Positions 7,446 through 16,918 of a DNA stretch of 64,000 nt are shown here, one piece after another. The notes under the pieces were generated by a model, which ran no database searches, had not been told where the DNA came from, and was given only the letters and a program-made list of their open reading frames with translations. The position numbers and the translations under genes were made by a program. Source of the DNA: Pseudoalteromonas piscicida (GTDB lineage Bacteria > Pseudomonadota > Gammaproteobacteria > Enterobacterales > Alteromonadaceae); NCBI RefSeq assembly GCF_000238315.3, contig NZ_CP011924.1, forward strand, positions 1,156,501-1,220,500, in the 5' to 3' direction. The stretch's first letter is position 1. Each line of letters begins with the position of its first letter.

Positions 7446-9929
7446 ATGTTGAAACTCTCTCTTATCTCGATGGCAGTCGCTTCAGGTTTATTCCTTTCCG
7501 GTTGTCAAACCACAGAAGTAAGCCCAAAACCACAACAAGTTGAATCCAACTCGCCAGTTCCACAAGTCGTTGCTACTCCCGTTGATTTTGGTGGTGAGCA
7601 GATCACCTTAAAACAAGCAATGGCGCATCCTGATTGGTTGGGAAGACAACCAGAAAGCGCATACTGGGGAGCTGATAGCAAAACCGTTTTCTATAAGCGT
7701 AAGCAAGCAGGTTCAGAGTTAAGAGATCTATTTAAAGTCAGTAGCGCACAAACAAGCGAAGCGGTTTCGCTGTCAGATTTGCATGCCGTTGGTGCTGCAA
7801 ACGCGATTTATAATAAAGAGCGGACGCTACAATCTTATGAATTTAAAGGCAACATATTCGTTAAAAACCTGAAGTCTGGCGCTATGACACAAGTTACTCA
7901 TTCTTCAAACTATGAGTATGCACCGCAATTCTTAAGTGATAACCGATTAGCTTACCGTTCAGGCAATGCGCTATTTGCATTCGATTTAGCCACTGGCTTA
8001 ACTAAAGAACTGGTAAAGTTACATTTAGCGGATAAGCCTGAAGGGGTGAAAGAGCCAAATGGATATATCGCTGAGCAGCAACACAAACTGATTCAATTCG
8101 TCGCGCTCACGCACAAAAACAGCAAAGATCGAGAAGTAAGAAATCAAGAGATAGAAGCGAATAACACAAGCATCCAAGATAATCAGTTTTATCTAGGTAA
8201 AGGAAAAACGCTTATCTCAGTTAGCTTAGCACCGACAGGTGACAAGTTAATCGCCGTGATCACAGATGATAAACCAAGTCGTTCCGATTCTGACATCATG
8301 CCTAACTATGTGAGTCAAAACGGTGACATTGATCCGGTAAAAGCTCGCCGTCGTGTTGCAGACACTAAACCAATGAGTTCTGATGTTATTTTCATTGATT
8401 TAGCAAAGTCAGAACAAGTCACGCTAAGCTATGATACTTTGCCGGGCTTTGATGAAGATGTACTAGCCGAGGTGAAACGCGAAAATGCTAAGGCAAAAGG
8501 TGAATCATATAAGAGTGAAAAAGCACCACGTGATATCAACTTGATCGACACATGGGGCTGGAGTCAATCCGCTATCCAATGGAATAGTGACGGTTCTCAA
8601 GTCGCAGTGATGCTTGGTGCTTGGGATAATAAAGACAGATGGTTAGCAACTGTAGATTTTGATAAACAACAATTCGTTTCTCAGCACCGCCTACATGACA
8701 ATGCTTGGATCAATTACACCTACAATGATTTTGGCTGGTTAAACAACCAAGATGCTTTGTACTATCTTTCAGAGCAAACTGGATATAGTCAGCTTTATGT
8801 TAAACCGCTTAACGGTAAAGCAAAAGCAATGACTTCAGGGAAGTTTGTGGTTTCTGAACCAACCTTAACCCTCGATAGTCAATTTGTTTATTACAAAGCC
8901 AATAAAGATCACCCAGGTTTATACGAAATTTATCGCGTCAATTTAGCAAGCGGTGAAGATGAGCAGTTAACAGATTTAGATGGCCTGACTGATTACCAGT
9001 TAAGCCCAGATGAGCAAAAGCTGTTGTTAACTCACTCAAAAATCATGATGCCTCCAGAACTTTATGTAGCGGATGCAGCGCCAAAAGCAGCGGTGTCACG
9101 ACTCACTAATACGGTCTCAGATGCGTTTTTAAATAAGAAGCTAATTGCACCTAAGATTGTTGCGGTTCCTTCAAGCCATCAAGGTGAGCCTGTCTACGCA
9201 AAAGTATATTACCCGGCAGATTATCAAGAAGGCGAAACGGGTAAAAATCGTAAGGCTGTGATCTTTAACCATGGTGCGGGTTATTTGCAGAACTCTCATA
9301 TGGGTTGGTCTAACTACTTTAGAGAGTTTATGTTCCATTCACTTCTCGCGAGCGAAGGCTATGTCGTCATGGATATGGACTATCGTGGCTCTAAAGGTTA
9401 CGGTCGAGACTGGAGAACAGCAATCTATCGTCATATGGGTAAACCAGAAATAGAAGATTTGGCAGACGGTGTTGAGTGGATGGTGAACAACGCTAATGTT
9501 GATCGTGGTGCTGTAGGTACTTATGGTGGTTCATACGGCGGCTTTATGACATTTATGGCGCTATTTACTCAGCCTGATCTATTCCAAGCAGGCGCAGCTT
9601 TACGTCCGGTCACCGATTGGGCCTATTACAACGACCCGTATACCTCAAATATCCTTAATCGCCCAGATGTAGACCCAATTGCATACAAACGCAGTTCGCC
9701 TATCTATCATGCTGAAGGTTTGAAAAACAAGCTACTGATCAATGCGCCTATGGTTGATGATAACGTGTTTTTCCAAGACGTTGTGCGCTTAGTGCAACGT
9801 CTGATTGAGCTAGAAAAGGAAGACTTTGAAACGGCGATTTATCCAGTTGAACCTCATGGCTTTAGACAGCCATCAAGTTGGTTGGATGAATACCGTCGTA
9901 TATACAAGTTGTTCAAAGAAAACTTGTAA
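7446..9929 (+). CDS. S9-family prolyl oligopeptidase/dipeptidyl peptidase-like lipoprotein
   Basis: The 827-residue product has a lipoprotein signal (MLKLSLISMAVASGLFLSGC, Cys20), so it is probably membrane-anchored and periplasmic. Residues ~50-560 form a DPP IV-like beta-propeller. The C-terminal alpha/beta-hydrolase domain has the nucleophile motif GTYGGSYGGF (Ser696), a later PMVDDNVFF Asp and VEPHGF His. Such enzymes cleave proline-containing di- or oligopeptides. It is monocistronic, bounded by terminators at 7324-7352 and 9944-9970. Substrate specificity cannot be read from sequence. Confidence 0.9.
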   Translation: MLKLSLISMAVASGLFLSGCQTTEVSPKPQQVESNSPVPQVVATPVDFGGEQITLKQAMAHPDWLGRQPESAYWGADSKTVFYKRKQAGSELRDLFKVSSAQTSEAVSLSDLHAVGAANAIYNKERTLQSYEFKGNIFVKNLKSGAMTQVTHSSNYEYAPQFLSDNRLAYRSGNALFAFDLATGLTKELVKLHLADKPEGVKEPNGYIAEQQHKLIQFVALTHKNSKDREVRNQEIEANNTSIQDNQFYLGKGKTLISVSLAPTGDKLIAVITDDKPSRSDSDIMPNYVSQNGDIDPVKARRRVADTKPMSSDVIFIDLAKSEQVTLSYDTLPGFDEDVLAEVKRENAKAKGESYKSEKAPRDINLIDTWGWSQSAIQWNSDGSQVAVMLGAWDNKDRWLATVDFDKQQFVSQHRLHDNAWINYTYNDFGWLNNQDALYYLSEQTGYSQLYVKPLNGKAKAMTSGKFVVSEPTLTLDSQFVYYKANKDHPGLYEIYRVNLASGEDEQLTDLDGLTDYQLSPDEQKLLLTHSKIMMPPELYVADAAPKAAVSRLTNTVSDAFLNKKLIAPKIVAVPSSHQGEPVYAKVYYPADYQEGETGKNRKAVIFNHGAGYLQNSHMGWSNYFREFMFHSLLASEGYVVMDMDYRGSKGYGRDWRTAIYRHMGKPEIEDLADGVEWMVNNANVDRGAVGTYGGSYGGFMTFMALFTQPDLFQAGAALRPVTDWAYYNDPYTSNILNRPDVDPIAYKRSSPIYHAEGLKNKLLINAPMVDDNVFFQDVVRLVQRLIELEKEDFETAIYPVEPHGFRQPSSWLDEYRRIYKLFKENL

Positions 9930-9943
9930 TCAAATGAGTGGAT

Positions 9944-9970
9944 AAAAAGCCAGCTTAAGCTGGCTTTTTT
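9944..9970. terminator. Bidirectional terminator between the S9 peptidase and rrtA
   Basis: AAAAAGCCAGC and GCTGGCTTTTT form an uninterrupted palindrome with T-runs on both strands, serving the two convergent genes. The stop codon of rrtA (9955-9957) lies in its loop. Confidence 0.9.
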
Positions 9971-10539
9971 GTTTTATAAAATAAATAGATAACAGCTAAA
10001 ACCACACCACCAACTGCACCAAATAGATGTGCTTCAATGGCGACTCTCGAGTCTATCAGCTTAGCTACATCTACGCTTGCACCCGCATATTGCTCCCAAC
10101 ATATCTTTGCCCACACACCAATAAACAACAGATATCCAGTTGTTAGCTTGCGCTTAATATCTTCAAGTGCTCCCCATACGATAAGCCCATGTAATAAGCC
10201 ACTCAAGCCTGTATATACAATAATGTTTGGCGAAAATAGCAAAATCATGAGTCCAGTAAACAGACCAAGAAAAAGTACATTCAGCCAATATTTTCTTAGA
10301 GTTGTATATTCGGCATGTAATAACCAAATAAATAAGATCCCAAGCAGGTTTAACATCAAGTGATACCAATTGCTATGGGTAAACTGACCGCTCAAAATAC
10401 GCCATATTTCACCATCAGCAATTGCATTTCTGTCAAAATCTAAGTGTGGGCCAAGCCCGAACAACATTAGTATTGTTGACAATATCGCCAAAGACGCAGG
10501 GCCAATGAGATATTCTTTGTTCGTTGGAAGTTCAAACAT
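9955..10539 (-). CDS. rrtA: Rhombosortase (rhomboid-family intramembrane serine protease)
   Basis: The 194-residue product has six or so hydrophobic segments. It carries the rhomboid active site YTGLSGLLHGL (catalytic Ser) and a late His in IEAHLFGAVGG. The GLSGxLHG form and small size are typical of rhombosortases, which cleave proteins bearing a C-terminal GlyGly-CTERM signal in the inner membrane so they can be exported or re-anchored. No protein in this window has an obvious GlyGly-CTERM tail, so substrates lie elsewhere. It is convergent with the S9 peptidase and has its own promoter in the gap shared with the divergent gamma-glutamyltransferase gene. Confidence 0.85.
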   Translation of the reverse strand: MFELPTNKEYLIGPASLAILSTILMLFGLGPHLDFDRNAIADGEIWRILSGQFTHSNWYHLMLNLLGILFIWLLHAEYTTLRKYWLNVLFLGLFTGLMILLFSPNIIVYTGLSGLLHGLIVWGALEDIKRKLTTGYLLFIGVWAKICWEQYAGASVDVAKLIDSRVAIEAHLFGAVGGVVLAVIYLFYKTKKPA

Positions 10540-10621
10540 ACGATTTCACGTTATTATTTTTGCATATTGTGCCTAATTGCTTTTATGATGCCAAATATAA
10601 GACGTAAGCAAAGTGGGTATT

Positions 10622-12382
10622 ATGAAACATACACTTGCATCACTAACCGTGATTGCCGCATTCAGCTTTTCAACCAACACCTTAGCTGAGCAACAAAAAA
10701 TCGAAATTAGAGAGCCGGAAGCCGCAACAGGTTTCCAATCTAAAGAAGCACGCACCGCAGAAAAGTACATGGTCGTTGCTGCCAATCCCTATGCGAGTAA
10801 AGCAGGTCAATTGATGCTCTCAAAAGGGGGAAGTGCGGTTGATGCTATGATAGCAACCCAACTTGTGCTTACATTAGTTGAGCCGCAATCTTCAGGCGTA
10901 GGTGGCGGGGCGTTTATCCTGCACTACGACAAGAAAAGCAATGAATTAATTAGTTTTGATGGTAGAGAAACCGCACCAAAACTTGCAGGTCCTGATCTAT
11001 TTTTAGATGATACGGGCAATGCGGTTAGATGGATTGAGGCTGTGGTGGGCGGTCGCTCTGTTGGTGTGCCTGGTATTCTACACGCGTTTAAATCAGCACA
11101 TGACAAATACGGTAAACTGCCATGGCAGGAATTATTCAAACCAGCGATTGAATTAGCTCGAGACGGATTTATCGTCTCTCCACGTTTAAATATGCTGCTT
11201 GAGAAAAAACTCAACCCAGGTTTGACAAAGCTCAGTCCCGCAAAAGAGTATTTTTATCCCGATGGTAAAGCACTACAACCAGGGACCCTTAAAAAGAATC
11301 TGCCTTTGGCAAACCTATACTACAAAGTAGCAACACAAGGGATCCAAGCCTTTTATGAAGGGCAAAATGCCACTCAATTAGTAGAAGCTGTGCAAAAGTC
11401 TGAAATCGCACCTGGCAAATTGGCGCTGAGCGACTTAGAACATTATAAAAGCAAAACCCGAGACGCTATCTGTACGGAATATCGTGTATATAAAGTTTGC
11501 TCTATGGCACCACCTAGCAGTGGTGGTATTGCCGTTTTGCAAATGATGAAGCTGCTGGAGCCGTACGACCTAGGTAAGTTTAAGGCAAATGACCCTGAAG
11601 CCTTGCACCTCTTTACTCAAGCATCTCGCCTAGCGTTTGCCGATAGAGATTTTTACGTTGCCGATCCTGATTTTGTTGAAGTGCCAGCAAAAGCATTGCT
11701 TAACGAGCAATATCTATTAGGCCGTAGCAAACTTATCGGTGAAATGGATAATCACGACTTTCCAGTAGGCGACCCAACTTCGGGCACACTCGCTTATGCT
11801 ATGGATGATAGTTATGAATTACCTTCGACCAGCCATGTGTCGATTGTAGATACAGAGGGTAATGCCATTTCTATGACAAGCTCGATTGAAATGGCATTTG
11901 GCTCAACGGTGATGGTCAACGGATATTTACTCAATAACCAATTAACCGACTTTGCGCTTTCTCCAAAAGTAGGGGATAAATGGGTTGCAAACCGGGTAGA
12001 AGCAAACAAACGCCCAAGAAGTTCTATGGCACCCGTAATGGTGTTTAACAAAGATGGGTCGCTTAAATTGATAGTCGGCTCACCGGGTGGCAGCCGTATT
12101 ATCAACTATGTTGCTCAAACCTTAGTTGGTGTTTTGGACTGGGGATTATCTGTTCAGGCTGCGATTGATTTACCAAAAATCACCAATCGCAATAAGTACA
12201 CAACGCTTGAAAAAGGCACTGAGCTGACAAAACAAGCACCTTACTTTGAGAAAAAAGGCCATGAAGTACAGATCCGCGACTTAAACTCAGGACTACATGC
12301 CATTGAGGTTCGTGGAACACATTTAATCGGTGGCGCAGATCCAAGAAGAGAAGGTGTTGCACTCGGTGAAAGCAGCGAATAA
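10622..12382 (+). CDS. ggt: Gamma-glutamyltransferase
   Basis: This enzyme cleaves gamma-glutamyl bonds of glutathione and related compounds in the periplasm and self-processes into two subunits. From ATG 10622 the product is 586 residues with a signal peptide (about 1-24, ending TLAEQQ). The autoprocessing site is PSTSHVS, where Thr403 should become the N-terminal nucleophile of the small subunit. The downstream motif GSPGGSRIINYV supports the family. Upstream, SSGVGGGAFILHYD and DGRETAPK are typical large-subunit signatures. The in-frame GTG 9 bases earlier is less likely. It is monocistronic. Confidence 0.95.
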   Translation: MKHTLASLTVIAAFSFSTNTLAEQQKIEIREPEAATGFQSKEARTAEKYMVVAANPYASKAGQLMLSKGGSAVDAMIATQLVLTLVEPQSSGVGGGAFILHYDKKSNELISFDGRETAPKLAGPDLFLDDTGNAVRWIEAVVGGRSVGVPGILHAFKSAHDKYGKLPWQELFKPAIELARDGFIVSPRLNMLLEKKLNPGLTKLSPAKEYFYPDGKALQPGTLKKNLPLANLYYKVATQGIQAFYEGQNATQLVEAVQKSEIAPGKLALSDLEHYKSKTRDAICTEYRVYKVCSMAPPSSGGIAVLQMMKLLEPYDLGKFKANDPEALHLFTQASRLAFADRDFYVADPDFVEVPAKALLNEQYLLGRSKLIGEMDNHDFPVGDPTSGTLAYAMDDSYELPSTSHVSIVDTEGNAISMTSSIEMAFGSTVMVNGYLLNNQLTDFALSPKVGDKWVANRVEANKRPRSSMAPVMVFNKDGSLKLIVGSPGGSRIINYVAQTLVGVLDWGLSVQAAIDLPKITNRNKYTTLEKGTELTKQAPYFEKKGHEVQIRDLNSGLHAIEVRGTHLIGGADPRREGVALGESSE

Positions 12383-12409
12383 GCCGTGGTTTCTTAAGTG
12401 CTTTTAGGC

Positions 12410-12415
12410 TATAAT
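12410..12415 (+). promoter_or_regulatory. Possible -10 box upstream of the malic enzyme gene
   Basis: A perfect TATAAT stands 140 bases before the malic enzyme start, but no good -35 hexamer lies at the right distance. It may be the promoter with a long leader, or chance. The 172-base gap holds no other clear signal. Confidence 0.3.
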
Positions 12416-12554
12416 TTTGCGTTCCAGAAAAATGCGTTTAACGTGCTCTGGAGCGCGTTAATAATGGTCTGATGAGCACTAAATTCATTGTAATTTAATC
12501 CTTTTCGACAATAATGAACCCTTAGACTAAAAAATTAGTGTCAAGCTTGTAAAT

Positions 12555-14249
12555 ATGACTAAACAAACCGATCCAAATTATCTCTACATTCCCTATTCAG
12601 GTCCTACACTATTAGAAACACCACTGCTTAACAAAGGGAGTGCATTCTCTCAACGCGAGCGTGAAAATTTCAACTTAGCAGGACTACTACCTCCTCGTTA
12701 TGAAACAATTGAAGAGCAAGTCGAGCGTTGTTATCAGCAATATTCAAGCTTTAGCGACAACCTAAACAAGCACATTTACCTGCGTGCCATTCAGGACAAC
12801 AACGAAACGCTGTATTACCGCTTAGTACGCGATCATTTAGAAGAAATGATGCCAATCATCTACACCCCAACTGTAGGTGATGCATGTGAGAAGTTTTCTG
12901 ATATCTATCGCAGCTCTCGTGGTTTGTTTATTTCTTATGAAGACCGTTATCAAATCGACGATATTTTACGAAATGCCACTAAAGGCAAAGTAAAAGTTAT
13001 CGTGGTTACAGATGGTGAACGTATTTTAGGCCTTGGCGACCAGGGTATTGGTGGTATGGGTATTCCTATTGGTAAGCTGGCACTTTACACCGTATGTGGT
13101 GGGATAAGCCCAGCTTACACGCTGCCTGTAATGCTTGACGTAGGGACAAACAACGAGAAGCTACTCAATGACCCAATGTACATGGGCGCAAGACACCCAC
13201 GTATCGGCCAAGCTGAATATGACGAATTCCTAGATCTATTCATTAAAGCGGTTAAACGCCGTTGGCCTAATGTGCTGTTACAGTTTGAAGATTTCGCACA
13301 ACCTAACGCAATGCCACTATTGAAACGTTACCGCGATGAAATCTGTAGCTTTAACGATGATATCCAAGGTACCGCTGCGGTTACTGCGGGTTCGCTGTTA
13401 GCCGCTTGCCGTGTTAAAGGGGCAAAGCTCTCTGAACAAAAAGTGGTGTTTGTAGGCGCAGGTTCTGCTGGCTGTGGTATTGCAGAGCAAATTATTAGCC
13501 AAATGATTTCAGAAGGGATAACCGATGAGCAAGCGAGAAGCCAAGTGTTTATGGTGGACCGTTTTGGTCTTCTGACAGAAGGCATGGAAGGGCTAAGAGA
13601 TTTCCAAGAAGCGCTAGTTCAACAACAAGCAAACCTCGCGGATTGGACATACAGTGGTGAATTTGCATCTTTATTAGATGTAATGCACTGTGCAAAACCA
13701 GACATTTTAATTGGTGTATCAGGTCAAGCGGGTCTATTCACTGAGCAAGTGATCCGTGCGATGTATGCAGGATGCGAGCAGCCAATTATTTTCCCATTGA
13801 GTAATCCATCACGCCAGGTTGAAGCGCATCCAAAAGATGTGATTGAGTGGACTGATGGTCAAGCAATTGTTGCTACGGGAAGCCCATTTGAACCGGTTGT
13901 ACATGGTGAGCAAACAATCATCATACCGCAATGTAATAACAGTTATATCTTCCCTGGGATCGGTCTTGGTGTACTTGCCGCTAAAGCGAACCGTATTACA
14001 GATAGCATGTTGATGGTATCTAGCGAAATGCTTGCAGAATCATCACCACGTGCTAACACCGGCAAAGGTAGTCTACTACCAGCACTAACTGAAATTGAAC
14101 CGTTGAGTAAACGTATTGCTTTTGCAGTTGCTAAAAAAGCAATGGAAGAGGGCGTTGCACTTGAAATGGAAGACGACGCAATTTGGGCAGCGATAGAGAA
14201 AAACTATTGGCTCCCTAAGTATAGAAACTACAAACGCTGTAGCGTCTAA
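12555..14249 (+). CDS. maeA: NAD-dependent malic enzyme
   Basis: It oxidatively decarboxylates malate to pyruvate. The 564-residue product matches the SfcA/MaeA class in length. Visible signatures are [14 protein letters not shown] (malate-binding domain), [33 protein letters not shown] (metal-binding Asp cluster) and the dinucleotide motif [17 protein letters not shown]. The stretch [13 protein letters not shown] is also family-typical. The NAD rather than NADP preference is inferred from family similarity. The gene is monocistronic with a strong terminator right after it. Confidence 0.95.
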   Translation: MTKQTDPNYLYIPYSGPTLLETPLLNKGSAFSQRERENFNLAGLLPPRYETIEEQVERCYQQYSSFSDNLNKHIYLRAIQDNNETLYYRLVRDHLEEMMPIIYTPTVGDACEKFSDIYRSSRGLFISYEDRYQIDDILRNATKGKVKVIVVTDGERILGLGDQGIGGMGIPIGKLALYTVCGGISPAYTLPVMLDVGTNNEKLLNDPMYMGARHPRIGQAEYDEFLDLFIKAVKRRWPNVLLQFEDFAQPNAMPLLKRYRDEICSFNDDIQGTAAVTAGSLLAACRVKGAKLSEQKVVFVGAGSAGCGIAEQIISQMISEGITDEQARSQVFMVDRFGLLTEGMEGLRDFQEALVQQQANLADWTYSGEFASLLDVMHCAKPDILIGVSGQAGLFTEQVIRAMYAGCEQPIIFPLSNPSRQVEAHPKDVIEWTDGQAIVATGSPFEPVVHGEQTIIIPQCNNSYIFPGIGLGVLAAKANRITDSMLMVSSEMLAESSPRANTGKGSLLPALTEIEPLSKRIAFAVAKKAMEEGVALEMEDDAIWAAIEKNYWLPKYRNYKRCSV

Positions 14250-14273
14250 TTACTTTTACTTAGCTAAAACAGA

Positions 14274-14309
14274 AATCGCCGCCAACTCACATTGGCGGCG
14301 ATTTTATTT
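14274..14309 (+). terminator. Terminator of the malic enzyme gene
   Basis: A 13-bp perfect stem (14274-14286 with 14293-14305, core ATCGCCGCC/GGCGGCGAT) with loop CTCACA is followed by TATTTA. The flanking A and T tracts make it likely to work in both directions. Confidence 0.85.
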
Positions 14310-14466
14310 ATTAATCACTCGTAAGTCTAAGTTTGAGAGCGTTACATATGACTTCTCAAAGTGACAACCGCACATTTTGTTAAAGTTTGTTACCCTGAAA
14401 TCCAATTCAGTAGTTGTTAATTGAAATATGCTTGAATATGCAGGTATCACATTTTAGGAGCAAAAG

Positions 14467-15171
14467 ATGCGAATTTTAACTGGCTTACTGGCATTATGTT
14501 TATCTGGATTTAGCTTTGCAGGCGCATTGCCTGACTCGCCGCATTTATATGTTAAAGGCACATCATTTATTCAAGTACAACCCGATATTGCAACCATCCG
14601 CGTTGCCATTACCGAAAAGCAAAAGTCGTTGCCCACAGCTAAAGAAAACGTCGATAAGATTATGGCTAAGGCCATCGAAATCGCAAAACGCTTCGATATT
14701 AAAGAAGACGATATTCACGCAGAACAGCTGAATGTCTACAGACAGACACGCTACAATCGCGAATCAAATGAAGAAGAGTTTGATGGTTTTCGTGTGAGCC
14801 GAAGCTTGACTGTGAAGCTTAAAGACATCAAAAAATACCCAGAGTTACTTCAAGAGTTTGTAGACAGCGGCATCAATCAGTTCAATAACACGGAATTTGG
14901 TGTTGAAAATGAAGGCAAGTATTTGCAAAGCCTCAAAAAAGCCGCCATCAAAGATGCAAAGAAAGCAGCTAAAGAGCTAGCCGGCGAGTTTGATGTTGAA
15001 TTGGCAAAACTGTACTCAGTTTCATTCCAACCAATGCAAGCGCCAGTTCAGCCTTACGTGCGCTCTGCGGCAATGGCGATGGAAGCAGATCAAGGCGCAT
15101 ACAAAAATGCGTATAACACAGGTGCAATTACATTAAACGCGGAAGTTTATGCTGTTTACTTAATTGAGTAA
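14467..15171 (+). CDS. Periplasmic SIMPL-domain (DUF541) protein
   Basis: The 234-residue product has a signal peptide (about 1-19, SGFSFAGALP) and a DUF541/SIMPL domain. The N-terminal part LYVKGTSFIQVQPDIATIRVAITEK is characteristic, and FRVSRSLTVKLKDIKKYPELLQ and DAKKAAKELAGEF follow. E. coli YggE of this family is linked to oxidative stress tolerance; the biochemical role is unsettled. TAGGAG lies about 7 bases before the ATG. The hairpin at 15204-15227 ends the transcript. Confidence 0.88.
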   Translation: MRILTGLLALCLSGFSFAGALPDSPHLYVKGTSFIQVQPDIATIRVAITEKQKSLPTAKENVDKIMAKAIEIAKRFDIKEDDIHAEQLNVYRQTRYNRESNEEEFDGFRVSRSLTVKLKDIKKYPELLQEFVDSGINQFNNTEFGVENEGKYLQSLKKAAIKDAKKAAKELAGEFDVELAKLYSVSFQPMQAPVQPYVRSAAMAMEADQGAYKNAYNTGAITLNAEVYAVYLIE

Positions 15172-15203
15172 TACTAGCTGTTAACTAATTAAACTTATAC
15201 ACT

Positions 15204-15227
15204 AAGCCCTCCATTGGAGGGCTTTTT
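15204..15227 (+). terminator. Terminator whose stem contains the ribosome site of the next gene
   Basis: AAGCCCTCC and GGAGGGCTT form a 9-bp stem with loop ATT, followed by five T that run straight into the ATG at 15228. The 3' arm GGAGGG is also the only Shine-Dalgarno for that gene. Read-through mRNA would therefore have its ribosome site sequestered. Confidence 0.75.
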
Positions 15228-15602
15228 ATGATCACCGGTTTATATGCGGCATTGCTGGCACTAATCTATATTAAACTCAGTTTTAACATAATATCACTCA
15301 GACACAGACACAAAGTATCGCTAGGAGATGGCGGTATCGATGAACTGCAAAGTGCAGTACGGATCCACGGCAACTTTATTGAGTACACACCTTTCGTACT
15401 GTTAATGATGTTGTTACTCGAAACTCAACAAATCAACCCATACCTACTTCATGCTTTTGGCATTGCTTTTTTGTTTTCTCGAATTGCACACTATGTTGCG
15501 CTCGGTAAAACTAACTTTTCAATCAGAAAAGTAGCGATGGCGACAACATATGGAGTAATACTTATTTTAGCGTCATTTAACCTCGTGTATTACTTTATCT
15601 AA
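15228..15602 (+). CDS. MAPEG-family integral membrane protein
   Basis: The 124-residue product has about four membrane segments (1-22, 60-76, 80-94, 104-122). It carries the MAPEG features LQSAVRIHGNFIEYTPFVLLMM and SRIAHYVALGK, like E. coli YecN. MAPEG proteins include glutathione-dependent microsomal transferases; the substrate is unknown here. Its ribosome-binding GGAGGG lies within the terminator hairpin of the previous gene. The following sulfotransferase-like gene starts 3 bases after its stop, suggesting cotranscription. Confidence 0.88.
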   Translation: MITGLYAALLALIYIKLSFNIISLRHRHKVSLGDGGIDELQSAVRIHGNFIEYTPFVLLMMLLLETQQINPYLLHAFGIAFLFSRIAHYVALGKTNFSIRKVAMATTYGVILILASFNLVYYFI

Positions 15603-15604
15603 CT

Positions 15605-16258
15605 ATGACAAAACACAAATTTTTGGTAACGGGTTTACCACGAACGGGCACAACAAGTTTGTGTATTGCCGCATTAGGTGCTGGATACAAAACAGCACAC
15701 ACGGCATACACAAGGCAAGCATTAGACTGCGCTGAATTTATTGCTGACACACCCGTTTTCGCTGATTATGAAAAATTATATGCTTTATATCCTGAAGCCA
15801 AAATAATCCAGTTAACACGAGAATTTGAGCAATGGCTTCCCTCAATTAAGCGTTTGATGAGGGCAATGAAAGAAAACTTACTGTCACAAAGAGGGGGCTT
15901 TAACGACACCATTAAGCGTTGTTATTTGGAAACTTTTCCTGATTTTGACAAACATTTTGAAGATGATGGTTATTGGCAAGATTGTTATTACAAGCATCAT
16001 GATAGGGTGCTTAGATTCGCCAAAATGAATGATATTCCTTTTATTACGGTCAACCTAACCGCCGCTGATGCCGAGCAAACGCTTGCCGAATTTATAGGCG
16101 TGACTCAAGAAAAAGTGATCATCCCGCATGTCAATATCGGTGGTAAAGTAACTGCATGGAAGTGGTTTTCACACTCCAATAAAGTGGAATCGACACGTAA
16201 TGGCAAAGCAGATAAAGACACCGCGCTCTTTAGTATGCAAGTTCGCTCGAGCGCGTGA
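15605..16258 (+). CDS. Sulfotransferase-family protein
   Basis: The 217-residue product begins KFLVTGLPRTGTTSLCIAAL, the 5'-phosphosulfate loop (GLPRTGTTS) of PAPS-dependent sulfotransferases. A second PAPS-related segment is probably KIIQLTREFEQWLPSIKRLM, where the Arg could bind the 3'-phosphate. It would transfer sulfate to an unknown acceptor, or be a P-loop relative with another role. It begins 3 bases after the MAPEG gene. Length is at the short end of the family. Confidence 0.75.
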   Translation: MTKHKFLVTGLPRTGTTSLCIAALGAGYKTAHTAYTRQALDCAEFIADTPVFADYEKLYALYPEAKIIQLTREFEQWLPSIKRLMRAMKENLLSQRGGFNDTIKRCYLETFPDFDKHFEDDGYWQDCYYKHHDRVLRFAKMNDIPFITVNLTAADAEQTLAEFIGVTQEKVIIPHVNIGGKVTAWKWFSHSNKVESTRNGKADKDTALFSMQVRSSA

Positions 16259-16300
16259 GTTTGTTATACTCACTACAAGCTGTATATACAAGATAGAATT

Positions 16301-16873
16301 ATGTTTGAATTAAAATATCACACACCTTTTAGCTGGACTGAAAAAGTCCTAGCCGACTTTGATACCTTTCTTCAAGACCACGCCGCTGCAGAAAAAAAAG
16401 CAGCTGGAATGGCGATGGCAATGCTTGGTCATTACCCAGACAGGATCAAGCTAGTAAAAGCGATGGCTGATCTCGCAATAGAAGAAATGATCCATTTTAA
16501 ACAGGTACTTAAGATCTTAACCGAGCGTGGTACACTACTTGGGAACGATCAAAAAGACCCCTATATAAAGCAAATGCGCGCATTGTTCCGCCAAGGCACT
16601 GACGAATATTTAATTGATAGATTACTGATTGGCGCAGTAATTGAGGCTAGGGGCCATGAACGTTTTTCTTTAGTTGCAGAAGCGCTTCCTGAAGGCAAAG
16701 AGAAAGATTTTTATGTTGCCATTGCCAAATCAGAAGAAAAACACAAAAATCTCTTTGTAGAGCTTGGCTACGAGTATTTCGACAAATTAACGATAGATAA
16801 CCGCCTAGAAGAAATTCTCATTGCAGAAGCGGATATATGTAAGCGCATTCCATTTAGCGCAGCGCTTCATTAG
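16301..16873 (+). CDS. miaE: tRNA 2-methylthio-N6-isopentenyladenosine-37 hydroxylase MiaE
   Basis: MiaE is a diiron monooxygenase that hydroxylates ms2i6A37 in tRNAs reading UNN codons. The 190-residue product has ferritin-like Glu/His ligands visible as EEMIHFKQVLKILTERG, VIEARGHERFSLVAEAL and KSEEKHKNLFVELG, the expected spacing of two ExxH motifs with extra Glu. Length is as in Shewanella and Pseudoalteromonas homologues. It stands 42 bases after the sulfotransferase gene and 45 before the S41-like gene. Confidence 0.92.
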   Translation: MFELKYHTPFSWTEKVLADFDTFLQDHAAAEKKAAGMAMAMLGHYPDRIKLVKAMADLAIEEMIHFKQVLKILTERGTLLGNDQKDPYIKQMRALFRQGTDEYLIDRLLIGAVIEARGHERFSLVAEALPEGKEKDFYVAIAKSEEKHKNLFVELGYEYFDKLTIDNRLEEILIAEADICKRIPFSAALH

Positions 16874-16918
16874 CATGAAATAACTGGGATTAAATAATAA
16901 CAACAAGGACATAAAAAT

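Noticed and set aside
10037..10363. 108-codon plus-strand frame opposite rrtA
   Set aside because: It lies wholly within the rhombosortase gene on the other strand and lacks a ribosome site.
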